From Pseudomonadota bacterium (lineage in GTDB: Bacteria; Myxococcota_A; Bradymonadia; UBA4248): 64,000 nt of DNA. The notes under the pieces were generated by a model that worked only from the letters and a program-made list of their open reading frames with translations, had not been told where the DNA came from and did not search any database. Numbering within the stretch: position 1 is the stretch's first letter; each line of letters begins with the position of its first letter. The stretch spans positions 1 to 64,000 of the forward strand of contig JAFUEE010000083.1 of assembly GCA_017464085.1 (NCBI GenBank), given 5' to 3'. A program made the translations under genes and the position numbers. Shown piece by piece: positions 8,221 through 17,801 of this stretch.

Positions 8221-9567
8221 ATGAACCTTCAGACGCAGAAAACTTCCGGAAAAAAACAGCCAAAACAAAGACGCTCGCTCAAAAAGCGCACGCCGGAACC
8301 ACTGAGCAATGCCCAGGGGCTCGTCCTCGACATGGACAAAGGGAAGCTCGAAAATATCTTTGTGGGACTATCGACAGGACAGCTCGAAAATCCACAGGTC
8401 GCGCTTTCAAGGCTATATGGGCTCGCACTCGATTCACTCGCAGGCACACTGATCGATTCGCTCGACAAGGCATGCACACATATCAGCACAAACGATACAG
8501 CTCACGAGATTGCCGGCGACACACCGTTTGAACCAATCCTGCGCAAGATACTGCCCTCTGATCCGCAGAAAATTCAGGCTTTCAAAACATCACTGAGCCA
8601 GAAGATCGACGAAGCAAAAAATCGCATCACTGCCGCCTATGCGACTGTCGCAGAAGACGGACCGGACAGGCTTTCGGAACAAAGCAGGCGGACTGCGGCG
8701 GAAATCGAAAGCCTGCTGCACAAAGTTTCTGACGAAACCAGCAATATACATGCAGCGCATCCGCTCTCTTCCGAAAGGCTCAGCCAAATCTATGACCAGA
8801 TCCAGTCTCCGGTCTACGAAAGTGGCCCGAGGAAATACACCATCTCGAACCTCCCGAATGCATGGCGCTTTTCTATCGGGAACAACAAGACTTCTGTACG
8901 CTCAGATCCAAACGGCAATATCTCGATTTCCACATCCCTCAATACCAAAGATACTGACACCCCCGCTGCGAACGCGCAGACTGAAGATCATTTAACAACA
9001 AATCCAGATGAGCTTTCGGATGCATCGTGTACTGCCGCAGAAGCATCCCCACTTGAACAGTCCAGCGCACATCTGGCTGACGCCTCAGACGCCCAAGCAT
9101 CCGATGATGCGAACACGCTCAAGACCGATACGACACAAGATCAGCCACTTCCTGAAAATCGTCTGTTCAAAACCTCAGATCTGCCTATTCCACAAGAAAT
9201 CCACCCAGAAGATCTCGCCAGGCTGATGCCCGAGATGAACACTGAAGTCCTCGGCGCGCTGGCTGAAGGCGCAGAAGATGTCTTCAGCATGGCAACTGAA
9301 GTCACCTCAACATTGCAGGCTATCGCACTTGAAATCGCGCATGCAGCCATGACCGCATATCAGGAAGATGAGGCGCTCGCGCGCACACTTCCAAGCCTTG
9401 CGCAGCGCATCCAAGAAGATACAGACCTGCCACAGGACGAAGACCTGCTCAGCTTTGTACAGACACTGGAGTCACAAGAAGATCTGCCAGAGACTGATAC
9501 GCTCAGCAATGACGAACTCGCGGATGCTTTCGGACAGCTCCTCGCGCAATTCGACCTCGACGACTGA
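8221..9567 (+). CDS. Unknown acidic protein, probably co-transcribed with the 7314 gene
   Basis: A 448-residue protein with no recognised family. The N-terminal ~20 residues are basic (KKQPKQRRSLKKR). A predicted helical domain follows (~30-200; LENIFVGLSTGQLENPQVALSRLYG and onward), then a polar linker (~200-310) rich in Asp, Ser, Thr and Ala, and an acidic helical C-terminus (~310-448). No signal peptide or membrane segment is seen. It starts two bases after the stop of the frameshift-corrected upstream frame, suggesting translational coupling; there is no obvious Shine-Dalgarno sequence of its own. It may work with the upstream protein, but no function can be assigned. Confidence 0.6.
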   Translation: MNLQTQKTSGKKQPKQRRSLKKRTPEPLSNAQGLVLDMDKGKLENIFVGLSTGQLENPQVALSRLYGLALDSLAGTLIDSLDKACTHISTNDTAHEIAGDTPFEPILRKILPSDPQKIQAFKTSLSQKIDEAKNRITAAYATVAEDGPDRLSEQSRRTAAEIESLLHKVSDETSNIHAAHPLSSERLSQIYDQIQSPVYESGPRKYTISNLPNAWRFSIGNNKTSVRSDPNGNISISTSLNTKDTDTPAANAQTEDHLTTNPDELSDASCTAAEASPLEQSSAHLADASDAQASDDANTLKTDTTQDQPLPENRLFKTSDLPIPQEIHPEDLARLMPEMNTEVLGALAEGAEDVFSMATEVTSTLQAIALEIAHAAMTAYQEDEALARTLPSLAQRIQEDTDLPQDEDLLSFVQTLESQEDLPETDTLSNDELADAFGQLLAQFDLDD

Positions 9568-10001
9568 ACAGAGCACAGCCCTACACCAATAAAATCGCCA
9601 ATTATCAGCACTGCAATCAGAAGCAGGGAAGCGCTTTCGGCTTCCCCGGCATACGCGACACCTGCGCTTCGGCGCATGATACAGAAACGCAATTTCGTGT
9701 CGCGCGCATATCTGTCTGTGCTTGCAAAAATCTTAAAATCCGCGTAAAGAGCCCACGTTTTTTGTGAGGAGCTGCAGTTCCCCATTTCTTTACTCTTTCC
9801 CACGACGCCCAATGGACGACCCTCTGAGTTGCCACATATCCAGCCTTTGATCTGAGGAACACGGCGTATCTGTGTCTTCCTCCGGTCTGATAAAGGAAGA
9901 CACCATGTATTCATTTGAGTTCTGGCGCTTTGCCGTGCCTTTATGTCTGAAATGCCAAGCGAATCGAAACGTTTCAGCACTCAAGCATAAAGGAACAGAA
10001 T
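9568..10001. other. Non-coding region with two hairpins upstream of mgtE
   Basis: No gene is supported in these 434 bases. GGGAAGC (9626-9632) pairs with GCTTCCC (9640-9646). CGCGACAC (9654-9661) pairs with GTGTCGCG (9697-9704) and encloses a TGCGC-TTCG-GCGCA hairpin. They may mark the end of the upstream gene or a structured leader. I do not see the conserved core of the M-box magnesium riboswitch. AAGGAACAGA precedes the mgtE start. Confidence 0.4.
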
Positions 10002-11339
10002 ATGGCAGAAACAGCAGCCTCCCCACACACCATATCCATTGATGACCTCTGGGAGCTTTGGCCCACGCTCAATGATGAAGAGCGCGTAGAGTGGTTTGAA
10101 CAACTCGAGCACACTGATGCTGAAGAATTTTTCTCGGCAATTCCGTGCGAAGACCAGGCAGCCATGTTTTTGGCAATGAAAGACGTGCACCAGAAACACT
10201 GGATGCGCTCGCTTGCCCCCGACGATGCCGCCGACGTTCTGCAGCTCCTCGAAGATGAAGAAATCTGCAACAAACTGAAGGGCTTTCTGCAGCCTCGCGT
10301 GCGCAAGGAAGTCGATGCTCTCATGGCCTATAAGGAAGACGAAGCAGGCGGCCTGATGAGCCCGCGCTTCGCGCGAATCCGTCCAGACATGTCCATCGAC
10401 GAAGCCATTCTCTATGTGCGCAAGCAGATGCGCGACGAGCTCGAAACGATTTATCAAATCTATGTGCTCGACAGCCAGCAGCACCTGATCGGCGTCGTCT
10501 CGTTCGAAGATCTTTTCAAATCAAACGACAGCCAGAAAGTCTCAGATATCATGGAGACTGACCCGACGACAGTCGACGAAGACATGGATCAGGAATCGGT
10601 CGCGCTCCTCTTCGCGCGCGAAGACACGTTCGCCCTGCCGGTCGTCGACAGCGAAAATGTCATGAAAGGTATCATCACGATCGACGACATCGTCGACGTC
10701 GTCCAGGAAGAGGCCACAGAAGATATCCAGAAAATGGGTGGTATGGCGGCCCTCGACAACGACTACCTTCAGTCGACATTCCGCGAGCTGTACACAAAAC
10801 GCGTTGTCTGGCTAGTCATCCTCTTCTGCTGCACGCTCGTCACGACCCGCGTGATGGGATATTTCTCGGACGCAATGGACAAAGCAATCATCCTCGGCGT
10901 ATTCGTGCCCCTGATCATGGCTTCCGGCGGCAACACGGGCTCACAGGCCGCGACGCTCGTCACACGCGCCATGGCGCTCGACGAAATCCGCCTCAGAGAT
11001 GTCTTCCGCGTCCTCAAGCGCGAGCTGATTGTCAGCAGCGGACTCGGCGCGACACTGGCCATACTCGCGACAATCGTCGCCGTAGCCTATTATTACCTCG
11101 GCCTTCTCCCCGACGTAGACGGCGTGTTCCTCGCTTTTACGCTCACGATCGCTCTGAGCGTCGGCATCCTCGTCATCTACGGTTCAATCGTCGGCTCAAT
11201 GCTGCCGTTCCTGCTCAAGCTCTGCCACGTCGACCCCGCAAGCGCATCCGCACCGTTCGTCACGACCATCCTCGATGCCTCCGGCATCGTCATCTACTTC
11301 ACCGTGGCAAAACTCCTGCTTTCGGGCATCCTGCTCTGA
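10002..11339 (+). CDS. mgtE: MgtE-family magnesium transporter
   Basis: A 445-residue protein with the full MgtE architecture. Residues ~10-125 are the superhelical MgtE N domain, ending with EAGGLMSPRF. Two CBS domains follow (~130-250), then a connecting helix and five hydrophobic segments (~275-445). The selectivity-filter region PLIMASGGNTGSQA and the later DPA.ASAPFVTT segment are intact. Family members are homodimeric inner-membrane Mg2+ channels whose cytoplasmic domains close the pore when internal Mg2+ is high. AAGGAA precedes the ATG. It stands alone, with a MATE exporter gene following on the same strand after two bulged hairpins. Confidence 0.93.
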   Translation: MAETAASPHTISIDDLWELWPTLNDEERVEWFEQLEHTDAEEFFSAIPCEDQAAMFLAMKDVHQKHWMRSLAPDDAADVLQLLEDEEICNKLKGFLQPRVRKEVDALMAYKEDEAGGLMSPRFARIRPDMSIDEAILYVRKQMRDELETIYQIYVLDSQQHLIGVVSFEDLFKSNDSQKVSDIMETDPTTVDEDMDQESVALLFAREDTFALPVVDSENVMKGIITIDDIVDVVQEEATEDIQKMGGMAALDNDYLQSTFRELYTKRVVWLVILFCCTLVTTRVMGYFSDAMDKAIILGVFVPLIMASGGNTGSQAATLVTRAMALDEIRLRDVFRVLKRELIVSSGLGATLAILATIVAVAYYYLGLLPDVDGVFLAFTLTIALSVGILVIYGSIVGSMLPFLLKLCHVDPASASAPFVTTILDASGIVIYFTVAKLLLSGILL

Positions 11340-11354
11340 TCTCTTATGGGCTGC

Positions 11355-11418
11355 GGCTATGCCCGTCACGGGCATACGCCTTCGCCGGCCGGCTATGTCT
11401 TGCAGACATACGCCGGCC
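11355..11418. repeat. Two bulged TA-TA hairpins between mgtE and the MATE gene
   Basis: Copy one (11355-11380) has inner arms TATGCCCG and CGGGCATA, a bulged C at 11377 and a short GGC/GCC outer stem. Copy two (11387-11418) has outer arms GGCCGGC and GCCGGCC, inner arms TATGTCT and AGACATA, loop TGC and bulged C at 11411. Here the element lies on the - strand relative to the copies at 315-381. The second hairpin ends 12 bases before the predicted MATE start. Confidence 0.8.
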
Positions 11419-11430
11419 ATATTTTTGTCT

Positions 11431-12801
11431 ATGCCACACGCGCATTCCCAAGACCTTCAAGACGAAAAATACACCGCCATGACGACGCGGCCAATCGGAC
11501 CGCTCATCGCGCAGATGGCCCTGCCCGCGATTCTCTCGATCATGACAAGCGCGCTCTATAACCTTGCGGACACCTGGTTCGTGAGCCAAGTCGGCGAAGG
11601 CGCCACACGCGCTGTCGCCGCTCTGGGCGTGATCTTCTCCTATCAGACAATATGCAATGCCATCGGCTTCTTCTTCGGGCACGGCAGCGGGAACTTCATC
11701 TCACGCGCGCTCGGGCGCAAAGACCGCACAAAAGCCGCAGAAATGGCTGCAACCGGCGCCGCGTCTTCCTTTGCCGCTGGCGTGCTGATCGCCGTCCTGG
11801 GATGCCTGTTCTCCGACCAGATACTGACCTTGTTCGGCGCAAGCGCCGAAATTCTCCCGGAAGCGCGCGCATACTTTCAGTTCATCGTGCTCTCGACGCC
11901 CTTCCTCACGACACAGCTCACGCTCAACAACCAGCTCCGACTTCAGGGCAATGCGCGCCTGGGCATGGTCGGCATCATGTCCGGCGCGATCCTGAACATC
12001 GGCCTGGATGCCCTGTTCATCTTCGGGCTCGGCTTGGGCATCACAGGCGCTTCGCTCGCGACAGCGATTTCCCAAGTCACCGCATGCCTGATCCTGTTCG
12101 GCATGACTTTCGTCGGCGATGGAATCGCCGTGCGCCTTAAAAATATCCGTCCCTCCCTCGAGAATTACCGCGAAATTGTCGCCGGCGGCCTGCCATCGCT
12201 CTCACGTCAGGCACTCAACGCCATCGCCGCCGTCATACTCAACCGATATGCCATACGATATGGCGCTGATCCTCTCGCGGCGCTCTCGATCACATCTCGA
12301 CTGTTCCATCTGGTGCTCTGCCTCGCAATCGGCGTCGGACAAGGCTTCCAGCCCGTCTGCGGCTTCAATTATGGCGCAAAGCAATACGATCGCGTGCGCC
12401 AGGCCTTTTTCTTTGGCGTCAAGCTCAACACCATCATACTCATCGCAGGCTTTATCGCCCTGATAGCAGCCGCGCCACAGATCATCGCACAGTTCGGCTC
12501 ATCGCCACAGGCAGCAGAAATCGCCTGCCGTGCCACACGATACTACGCACTGACGCTCCCCTTCCTCGGGTTTGTCGTCATGACCGAGATGTTCTACCAA
12601 AACACTCGGCAGACATTCGGCGCGACACTCCTGGCCATGATGCGACAAGGGCTCGCGCTGATGCCTGCGGTCATCCTGCTCGATGCCGCCTTCGGGCTCG
12701 AAGGCGTGCTCTGGGCTCAGCCCGCCGCGAACTTCGTCGCGCTATGCTTCGCACTCCCATTCGCCATACATCTGCTCAGAAAGCTGAAGATAAATTCATA
12801 A
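11431..12801 (+). CDS. MATE-family efflux protein
   Basis: A 456-residue, twelve-helix integral membrane protein of the multidrug and toxic compound extrusion family. The start shows the family pattern YTAMTTRPIGPLIAQMALPAI, followed by LYNLADTWFVSQV and, near the middle of the protein, the second-half features FNYGAKQYDRVR and YYALTLPFLGF. Such proteins export cationic drugs or metabolites using Na+ or H+ gradients. The start at 11431 keeps the short N-terminal tail usual for the family; the ATG at 11479 is an alternative, and neither has a good Shine-Dalgarno sequence. The substrate is unknown. Confidence 0.88.
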   Translation: MPHAHSQDLQDEKYTAMTTRPIGPLIAQMALPAILSIMTSALYNLADTWFVSQVGEGATRAVAALGVIFSYQTICNAIGFFFGHGSGNFISRALGRKDRTKAAEMAATGAASSFAAGVLIAVLGCLFSDQILTLFGASAEILPEARAYFQFIVLSTPFLTTQLTLNNQLRLQGNARLGMVGIMSGAILNIGLDALFIFGLGLGITGASLATAISQVTACLILFGMTFVGDGIAVRLKNIRPSLENYREIVAGGLPSLSRQALNAIAAVILNRYAIRYGADPLAALSITSRLFHLVLCLAIGVGQGFQPVCGFNYGAKQYDRVRQAFFFGVKLNTIILIAGFIALIAAAPQIIAQFGSSPQAAEIACRATRYYALTLPFLGFVVMTEMFYQNTRQTFGATLLAMMRQGLALMPAVILLDAAFGLEGVLWAQPAANFVALCFALPFAIHLLRKLKINS

Positions 12802-12840
12802 CAACCGCTCAGGGCGCAATGGGAAATTCATGTCCTGCCT

Positions 12841-12870
12841 GCACTTGGACAAGCGCAGGCTTGCAAGTGC
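12841..12870. terminator. Long hairpin between convergent genes
   Basis: GCACTTG pairs with CAAGTGC and, inside it, CAAGC pairs with GCTTG around a GCAG loop, giving twelve pairs with a two-base bulge. It lies between the 3' ends of the MATE gene and the cysteine-rich lipoprotein gene. No T-run follows, so its use as a terminator is inferred from position. Confidence 0.5.
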
Positions 12871-12958
12871 CCCCGCAATTCGCCTTGGAACAGCCCCCTT
12901 TGCGCTTGAGCAATCCTAACGATAGTCATCATTAGCCAGTACCACCCTCACAAAACAC

Positions 12959-14142
12959 TCACGGTTTCCACGGCTCATATCCTGGATGATCCCGCCAAGT
13001 TTGAAAATAAATACACGGCCACGTACAATCAGAAGACCCACAACACCGATTTCCACAATCATACGGCACATCCCCAGCACATATACTCACACACACATTG
13101 CCACTCATTTCATATCCAGCCTTACATTTGAACGAGCACTTAGCTGCGGTGCATGCCGGAGAAGCATTCTCTACAGAAGTCGTGCAGACTTTTCCATGTT
13201 TCCCACAATTAGAAGCACTGTCTACCTCACATCCGCCATTATATTTATGATAATTTGCTGAACATTTATAATCACACAAACCGGAAACACAGGCTGCCAC
13301 CCCATTCGCCGGCGCAGCACATGACTTTCCATGCTCCCCGCAATTCGATGGCGAATCCGCTTCACAAATCTCATTAAATTTATGATATCCGGCATTGCAC
13401 GTAAACTCACACTTGCCATTCACACATTTCGCGACACCATTCTCCACAGCACACGCGGTATCATGATTGCCGCAGTGTGCGTCCGAATCCACTTCGCAAG
13501 ACAAGCCATATTGATGCGAGCCCGCTTCACAGTCAAACTGGCATGTGCCATCCACGCACTGAATATTCACTGCAGAAGCGATTTCGCATTTCTTATCATG
13601 TGCGCCGCAATGCGCAATGCTGTCCGGCTCGCAGGCACCTTGATGTGCGTGATAGCCTTTATTGCACTGGAACTTGCACACCCCATTTGAACAGTAATTC
13701 TCAGCATCCTTCACATCACACGCCAACCCGCAAGCGCCGCAATTCAGCGCATCATTCTGAGATCCACACATTTTCCAGTGCATTCAATCTGGTCAGAAGG
13801 ACAGGAAATGACACACGCCCCTTCCTGGCATTTTTCCCCTTCCTTGCAGACAATATCGCATCCGCCGCAGTGCTTCGAATCATTCTCCAGCCCCACGCAG
13901 CGGCCGCCGCAATCCACCTGATTTTCAGGGCAAGAAAGCTGGCACATACCTTCGATGCATTTTTCACCGTCCTTGCAGACCGTGCCGCATGCGCCACAAT
14001 TCTTGTCGTCCGTCATCAGGTCCGAACACTCCCCGGCACAATCAATCTTACCCGGGCATTTGATTTCCGTAAGCGTGCAACCAGACATCACGACCACGAG
14101 CATGGCCGTACAAAGCGCGGAACGCGTCAAATATTTATTCAT
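12959..14142 (-). pseudogene. Cysteine-rich lipoprotein gene with a single-base frameshift
   Basis: Two overlapping frames make one protein. The first (from the ATG at 14142, preceded by AGGAG) encodes a signal peptide with lipobox ending at Cys22 and repeats of the type C.G.C.dL..D..NCG.CG..C, stopping soon after CTGKCVDLRMMR. The second frame picks up inside the next repeat as QNDALNCGACGLACD and continues to 12959. Inserting one base near 13765 restores VDLQNDALNCGACG, matching the other repeats, so a one-base deletion is the simplest reading. Intact, it would have about 394 residues with repeated CG..G..C modules such as NCGEHGKSC and NCGKHGKVC. It may be a true pseudogene, a phase-off surface protein or a sequencing error. 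Confidence 0.7.
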
Positions 14143-14213
14143 ACCATTATTACTCCTGACAAAAGTACAGCAGCACAAAAGTCAGATCATTCAAGCATTT
14201 CGGAAAGAATCAC

Positions 14214-14274
14214 GCGGACGTATCGCCGAAGGCGATAGGCCGCGTCCAGGCCGCGTATGCCGACGGCATAGCGG
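14214..14274. repeat. Two bulged TA-TA hairpins upstream of the frameshifted lipoprotein gene
   Basis: Copy one (14214-14243) has inner arms TATCGCC and GGCGATA, loop GAA, bulged G at 14220 and an outer stem with one mismatch next to the inner end. Copy two (14251-14274) has inner arms TATGCC and GGCATA, loop GAC, bulged G at 14255 and outer arms CCGC and GCGG. Confidence 0.8.
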
Positions 14275-14297
14275 TCTTCCATATTAATAATGATTAA

Positions 14298-14408
14298 GGA
14301 AGCTCTGAATAATTCGAAAACCTCCTGGAGATGCGGGCGTCTCGCCCGCACAAAACTTATGCGTCTGAAATACTATTGTCCAAAAAACGGCAATTGTTCA
14401 GACCTTCC
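14298..14408. mobile_element. IS5-like MITE, copy A (111 bp)
   Basis: The ends GGAAGCTCTGAATAATTC and, reverse-complemented, GGAAGGTCTGAACAATTG are imperfect inverted repeats. The flanks are TTAA on the left and CTAA on the right, fitting the YTAR target site known for IS5-family elements. The interior carries the hairpin GCGGGCG-TCT-CGCCCGC. It is nearly identical to copy B 45 bases downstream, in the same orientation. Confidence 0.7.
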
Positions 14409-14453
14409 CTAAGCGTTTAGCGAGCCAGACTTTGGGCGCGGACGGGCTTTCAA

Positions 14454-14564
14454 GGAAGCTCTGAATAATTCGAAAACCTCCTGGGGATGCGGGCGTCTCG
14501 CCCGCACAAAACTTATGCGTCTGAAATACTATTGTCCAAAAAACGGCAATTGTTCAGACCTTCC
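14454..14564. mobile_element. IS5-like MITE, copy B (111 bp)
   Basis: This copy has the same length as copy A and only one or two visible differences (for example CTGGGGATG instead of CTGGAGATG). It is flanked by TCAA on the left and TTAA on the right. The TTAA at 14565-14568 contains the TAA stop codon of the FG-GAP lipoprotein gene read from the other strand, so the element ends exactly at that gene's end. Its internal GC hairpin may serve as that gene's terminator. Confidence 0.7.
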
Positions 14565-17500
14565 TTAATTGACGATGACCGGGCAAGCCTTGATCGTCGT
14601 GCGGTCGCCGTTATTCTTCTCGTTGCATTCGATCGACGTGCGCCCACCCTTGCCGTCATCGTTGACAATGAGGACGACATCTCCCTGAATAACCTCGGGA
14701 ATCTCGCATGTCACATGCAGACAGCCGCCCACGGGCACGTTCTCGGACGTGTATGATGTGCAGAGCAGCGTGTATTTTTCCTTGCCTTCCTCATCATATT
14801 CAAACCGATAGAACGACGCGGGCATCAAAGAGGAGATGATCTTCATGCCACGGTTGCAGACCTCTGCACCGAGCGTCACCGTATCGCCATCGCGACCGCA
14901 GGCGTCGCCCACAAAACGCCCCGTGATATCGGGCGCATAGTTTGCCGCCACCGTGCCCTGTTTGTTCTGGCGGAAATTGTTCAGGCTGGGCATGAAATAA
15001 TTCTTGATCCAATCCGATGTCTTGGGCACCGTCTGATCATCATTAATATTGGTAATCGAATAGGCGTGCTGGTTCCAGATATTGCGCGAACTGACCCAGC
15101 GGTCGAGGCGGTCCTTCATGACGCGGACACCTGTCACGCGCTCGGAATTGTTGCGAATCGCGCGGCAGACATTGCCCTCTGCGGGCAAATCGTTCGCGCT
15201 GAGCGTCCCCACACACCCGTACTCATTGAGCAGGACGCCGTTCTGGTCGGTGCGCCAGTTGCACTCATCATTCGTCGTGCAGCGGCAGAGGCCAGCACGG
15301 CACACGCCCGATTTACAATCGTCATCCTTGGCACAGCGAATACCGCGATGAATCGGATCAGGGCTCTTGCAGCTCATCGCGTTGTTGGAGCCCACGACAA
15401 TCTCGGCCGCATCATCGTTGTCCACGTCCGCGATGACCGGGTTTTCGTGCCATGTCCCGCTCGACCGGTAGGCAGAGAACAGCACATCGCCGGTCTTGCC
15501 ATCATAGACGCGCGTGTAGCACTCGTCGGCATACACGGCCTCCATCGCGCCATCGCCGTCAAAGTCGAACAGTGATGAACCCGTGGAGCTCGACGACGCA
15601 TCCTGCGAAGCCTTGCTCCACAGGATATAGGCGTTAGAACATCCGTCGTTCGCCGACTTGCAGCGCGGATCGAAGATGCGGTAGCTGTCGCCGAAGGCCG
15701 CCGCCACCTCGGGGAAGCCGTCGCCGTCAAAATCGCCGATCGTGCACGGACCGCCGCCCGCAAGCCCGGTCACGCGAAGCACGTTCTCCCCTTCGAGCGT
15801 CGAGATCTGCACGACACCAGACCCGCAGTTGACGACTTCCGCGCGGCCGTCGAGCATGTTCGGATTGAACGTGCCGTCATCATTGCGCATCCCGAAATCG
15901 GCAAACGCCGGATGGATGCCCGTGCCCGTCGCCTTCGAATACGCCTTGACCCACGTATTCGAACTATTATCCCAGCGATAGGTGCTGCCCGTCCCGATGA
16001 TCTCGACCTTGCCGTCGTTGTCGAGATCGCCGAGCGTCGGCGTGTAAGAAAGCTCTGCAATCGTCTGCCCCGGGTTGAGCCGCTTGCCATCGAGCGTGCT
16101 GAACACCTCCCCGCCGTAGCCGACGATTTCCGGGATGCCGTCATTGTTGATGTCATGCACGGACGGGCCGCCCCAGTTCAGGTTGCCAGAATGCTGCGTC
16201 GTCGCCCACCAGGTGACATACTTCCCCGCCTCATTGTCCCAATGGAACGCCACAATACCGCCGCCGTTGCCCGCATGCTGCGCCGTGCCACGGCTCGCGA
16301 AAATCTCCACATACCCGTCATTGTCCACATCGGCCATCGCGATGTTCGACCCGCCGATGATATGGTTCGCATCGTCGAATATGCTCTCCTGAAGCGCGCA
16401 TGTCTCCCCGTTGATGATGCGGATCACGCCGTAATAGCGGATATCAGAGCCCTGCCCGGAGGGCGCGCCGCCGTCACTGTTGTTATAAGTCGTAAAGATG
16501 ATTTCCTGCGCCTTGCCGGAATCATGCGGCGTGTTCATGACGAGCGGCGTCATCAGCACATTGGCATGGTTCGGATACGGATCGCCGGCCGCAGGCGTCT
16601 TCCATTCGCACTGGACCGCCGCCTCAAAGATTCGCTCCTCATTCTGGAACTCACAGGACTCGTTCCGGTCGCCGCGCGGCCCCTCCCCATAAGACACGCA
16701 GAAATTGCGCGGGGAGCATGAATCGTCAAGACAGCAGTATGAGTCGCCCCAGCAGTCTTCATCGGTCGTGCAGTCCCCGTGATTCACCGAACACGAACTC
16801 GCCCCGTCATACGTAAAACACAGATCCCCCTCGGGACACAGATGCGAATCATCACATGCCTCCCCGGTCTTGACCGTCACCCGACAGACATCTTCCTGGC
16901 ACTCAGCGCCCTCCACGCACTGCTCGAATTCGCTGCAATGCGCCCCCACCGGGACATCCTTGATCATACACACATTGTCACAGACCGCGTCACCCGCACA
17001 GTCGCTGTCCAGCAGGCAGCTCTCCCCAAGCCCCGGAAGCTCCGTACAGATATGATCGACGCTGCAGATCAATCCGTCCATGCACGGCTTGTCTCCCCCG
17101 CAGGCACCGCCCGCACCGACCGCCTCGCGGCAATACCCGTCATCCGCGCATTTCATCTGGTCCGGACATGGCGCACCTTCAGCACAGGCGACAAGCTCAG
17201 GCACGTCGCTTTCCGCCACGCATATACCGCCCTCGCAGACACCCTCGCGGCAGAACACATGCTCCCCGGAGCAATCCTCCCCAAGGCCGGCATGCGTGCC
17301 GCACACGCCCTCGATGCAGTCCAGCCCCTCCGCGCATTCCGACTTCTCCGCGCAGGCACTTCCGGCGGCCTTTCCGACTTCCTCCGCCACGCATATTCCG
17401 CCCTCGCAGACACCCTCGCGGCAGAACACATGCTCCCCGGAGCAATCCTCCCCAAGGCCGGCATACGTGCCGCACACGCCCCCGATGCAGTCCAGCCCCT

Positions 17501-17801
17501 CCGCGCATTCCGTTTTCTCCGCGCAGGCACTTCCGGCGGCCTTTCCGACATCCTCCGCCACGCATATACCGCCCTCGCAGACACCCTCACGGCAGAACAC
17601 ATGCGTCCCGGAGCAATCCTCCCCAAGGCCGGCATACGTGCCGCACACGCCCTCGATACAGTCCATTCCCTCCGCGCATTCCGACTTCTCCGCGCAGGCA
17701 TCTCCAGTTCCTTTTTTAGTTTCCTTCGTGCCATCATCACTGCAGCCAAGCGCACATGCCACAAATGCCAGCGACACCATCCATATCCCTCTCGATTTCA
17801 T
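14565..17801 (-). CDS. Large FG-GAP / cysteine-rich surface lipoprotein
   Basis: A 1,078-residue predicted lipoprotein. The start at 17801 has AGAGGTGAG upstream and yields a signal peptide ending LGC at Cys20. Residues ~25-200 hold three nearly identical 57-residue cysteine modules (C.EK.EC.EG.DC..GVCGT and so on), encoded by three 171-bp DNA repeats. More cysteine modules follow to ~390. The remainder contains at least six FG-GAP / integrin-alpha-like motifs such as ADVDNDGYVEIF, HDINNDGIPEIV, GDLDNDGKVEII, GDFDGDGFPEVA and ADVDNDDAAEIV, which in known proteins form a Ca2+-binding beta-propeller. A role in surface adhesion or ligand binding is inferred. The stop codon lies in the target site of the adjoining MITE. 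Confidence 0.85.
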   Translation of the reverse strand: MKSRGIWMVSLAFVACALGCSDDGTKETKKGTGDACAEKSECAEGMDCIEGVCGTYAGLGEDCSGTHVFCREGVCEGGICVAEDVGKAAGSACAEKTECAEGLDCIGGVCGTYAGLGEDCSGEHVFCREGVCEGGICVAEEVGKAAGSACAEKSECAEGLDCIEGVCGTHAGLGEDCSGEHVFCREGVCEGGICVAESDVPELVACAEGAPCPDQMKCADDGYCREAVGAGGACGGDKPCMDGLICSVDHICTELPGLGESCLLDSDCAGDAVCDNVCMIKDVPVGAHCSEFEQCVEGAECQEDVCRVTVKTGEACDDSHLCPEGDLCFTYDGASSCSVNHGDCTTDEDCWGDSYCCLDDSCSPRNFCVSYGEGPRGDRNESCEFQNEERIFEAAVQCEWKTPAAGDPYPNHANVLMTPLVMNTPHDSGKAQEIIFTTYNNSDGGAPSGQGSDIRYYGVIRIINGETCALQESIFDDANHIIGGSNIAMADVDNDGYVEIFASRGTAQHAGNGGGIVAFHWDNEAGKYVTWWATTQHSGNLNWGGPSVHDINNDGIPEIVGYGGEVFSTLDGKRLNPGQTIAELSYTPTLGDLDNDGKVEIIGTGSTYRWDNSSNTWVKAYSKATGTGIHPAFADFGMRNDDGTFNPNMLDGRAEVVNCGSGVVQISTLEGENVLRVTGLAGGGPCTIGDFDGDGFPEVAAAFGDSYRIFDPRCKSANDGCSNAYILWSKASQDASSSSTGSSLFDFDGDGAMEAVYADECYTRVYDGKTGDVLFSAYRSSGTWHENPVIADVDNDDAAEIVVGSNNAMSCKSPDPIHRGIRCAKDDDCKSGVCRAGLCRCTTNDECNWRTDQNGVLLNEYGCVGTLSANDLPAEGNVCRAIRNNSERVTGVRVMKDRLDRWVSSRNIWNQHAYSITNINDDQTVPKTSDWIKNYFMPSLNNFRQNKQGTVAANYAPDITGRFVGDACGRDGDTVTLGAEVCNRGMKIISSLMPASFYRFEYDEEGKEKYTLLCTSYTSENVPVGGCLHVTCEIPEVIQGDVVLIVNDDGKGGRTSIECNEKNNGDRTTIKACPVIVN
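17221..17733 (-). repeat. Three in-frame 171-bp tandem repeats inside the FG-GAP lipoprotein gene
   Basis: Matching landmarks fall at 17221, 17392 and 17563, exactly 171 bp (57 codons) apart. Identity is very high for the first two units and lower at the end of the third, which borders the signal peptide region. Slippage or unequal recombination here would change the number of cysteine modules without breaking the frame. Confidence 0.85.
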
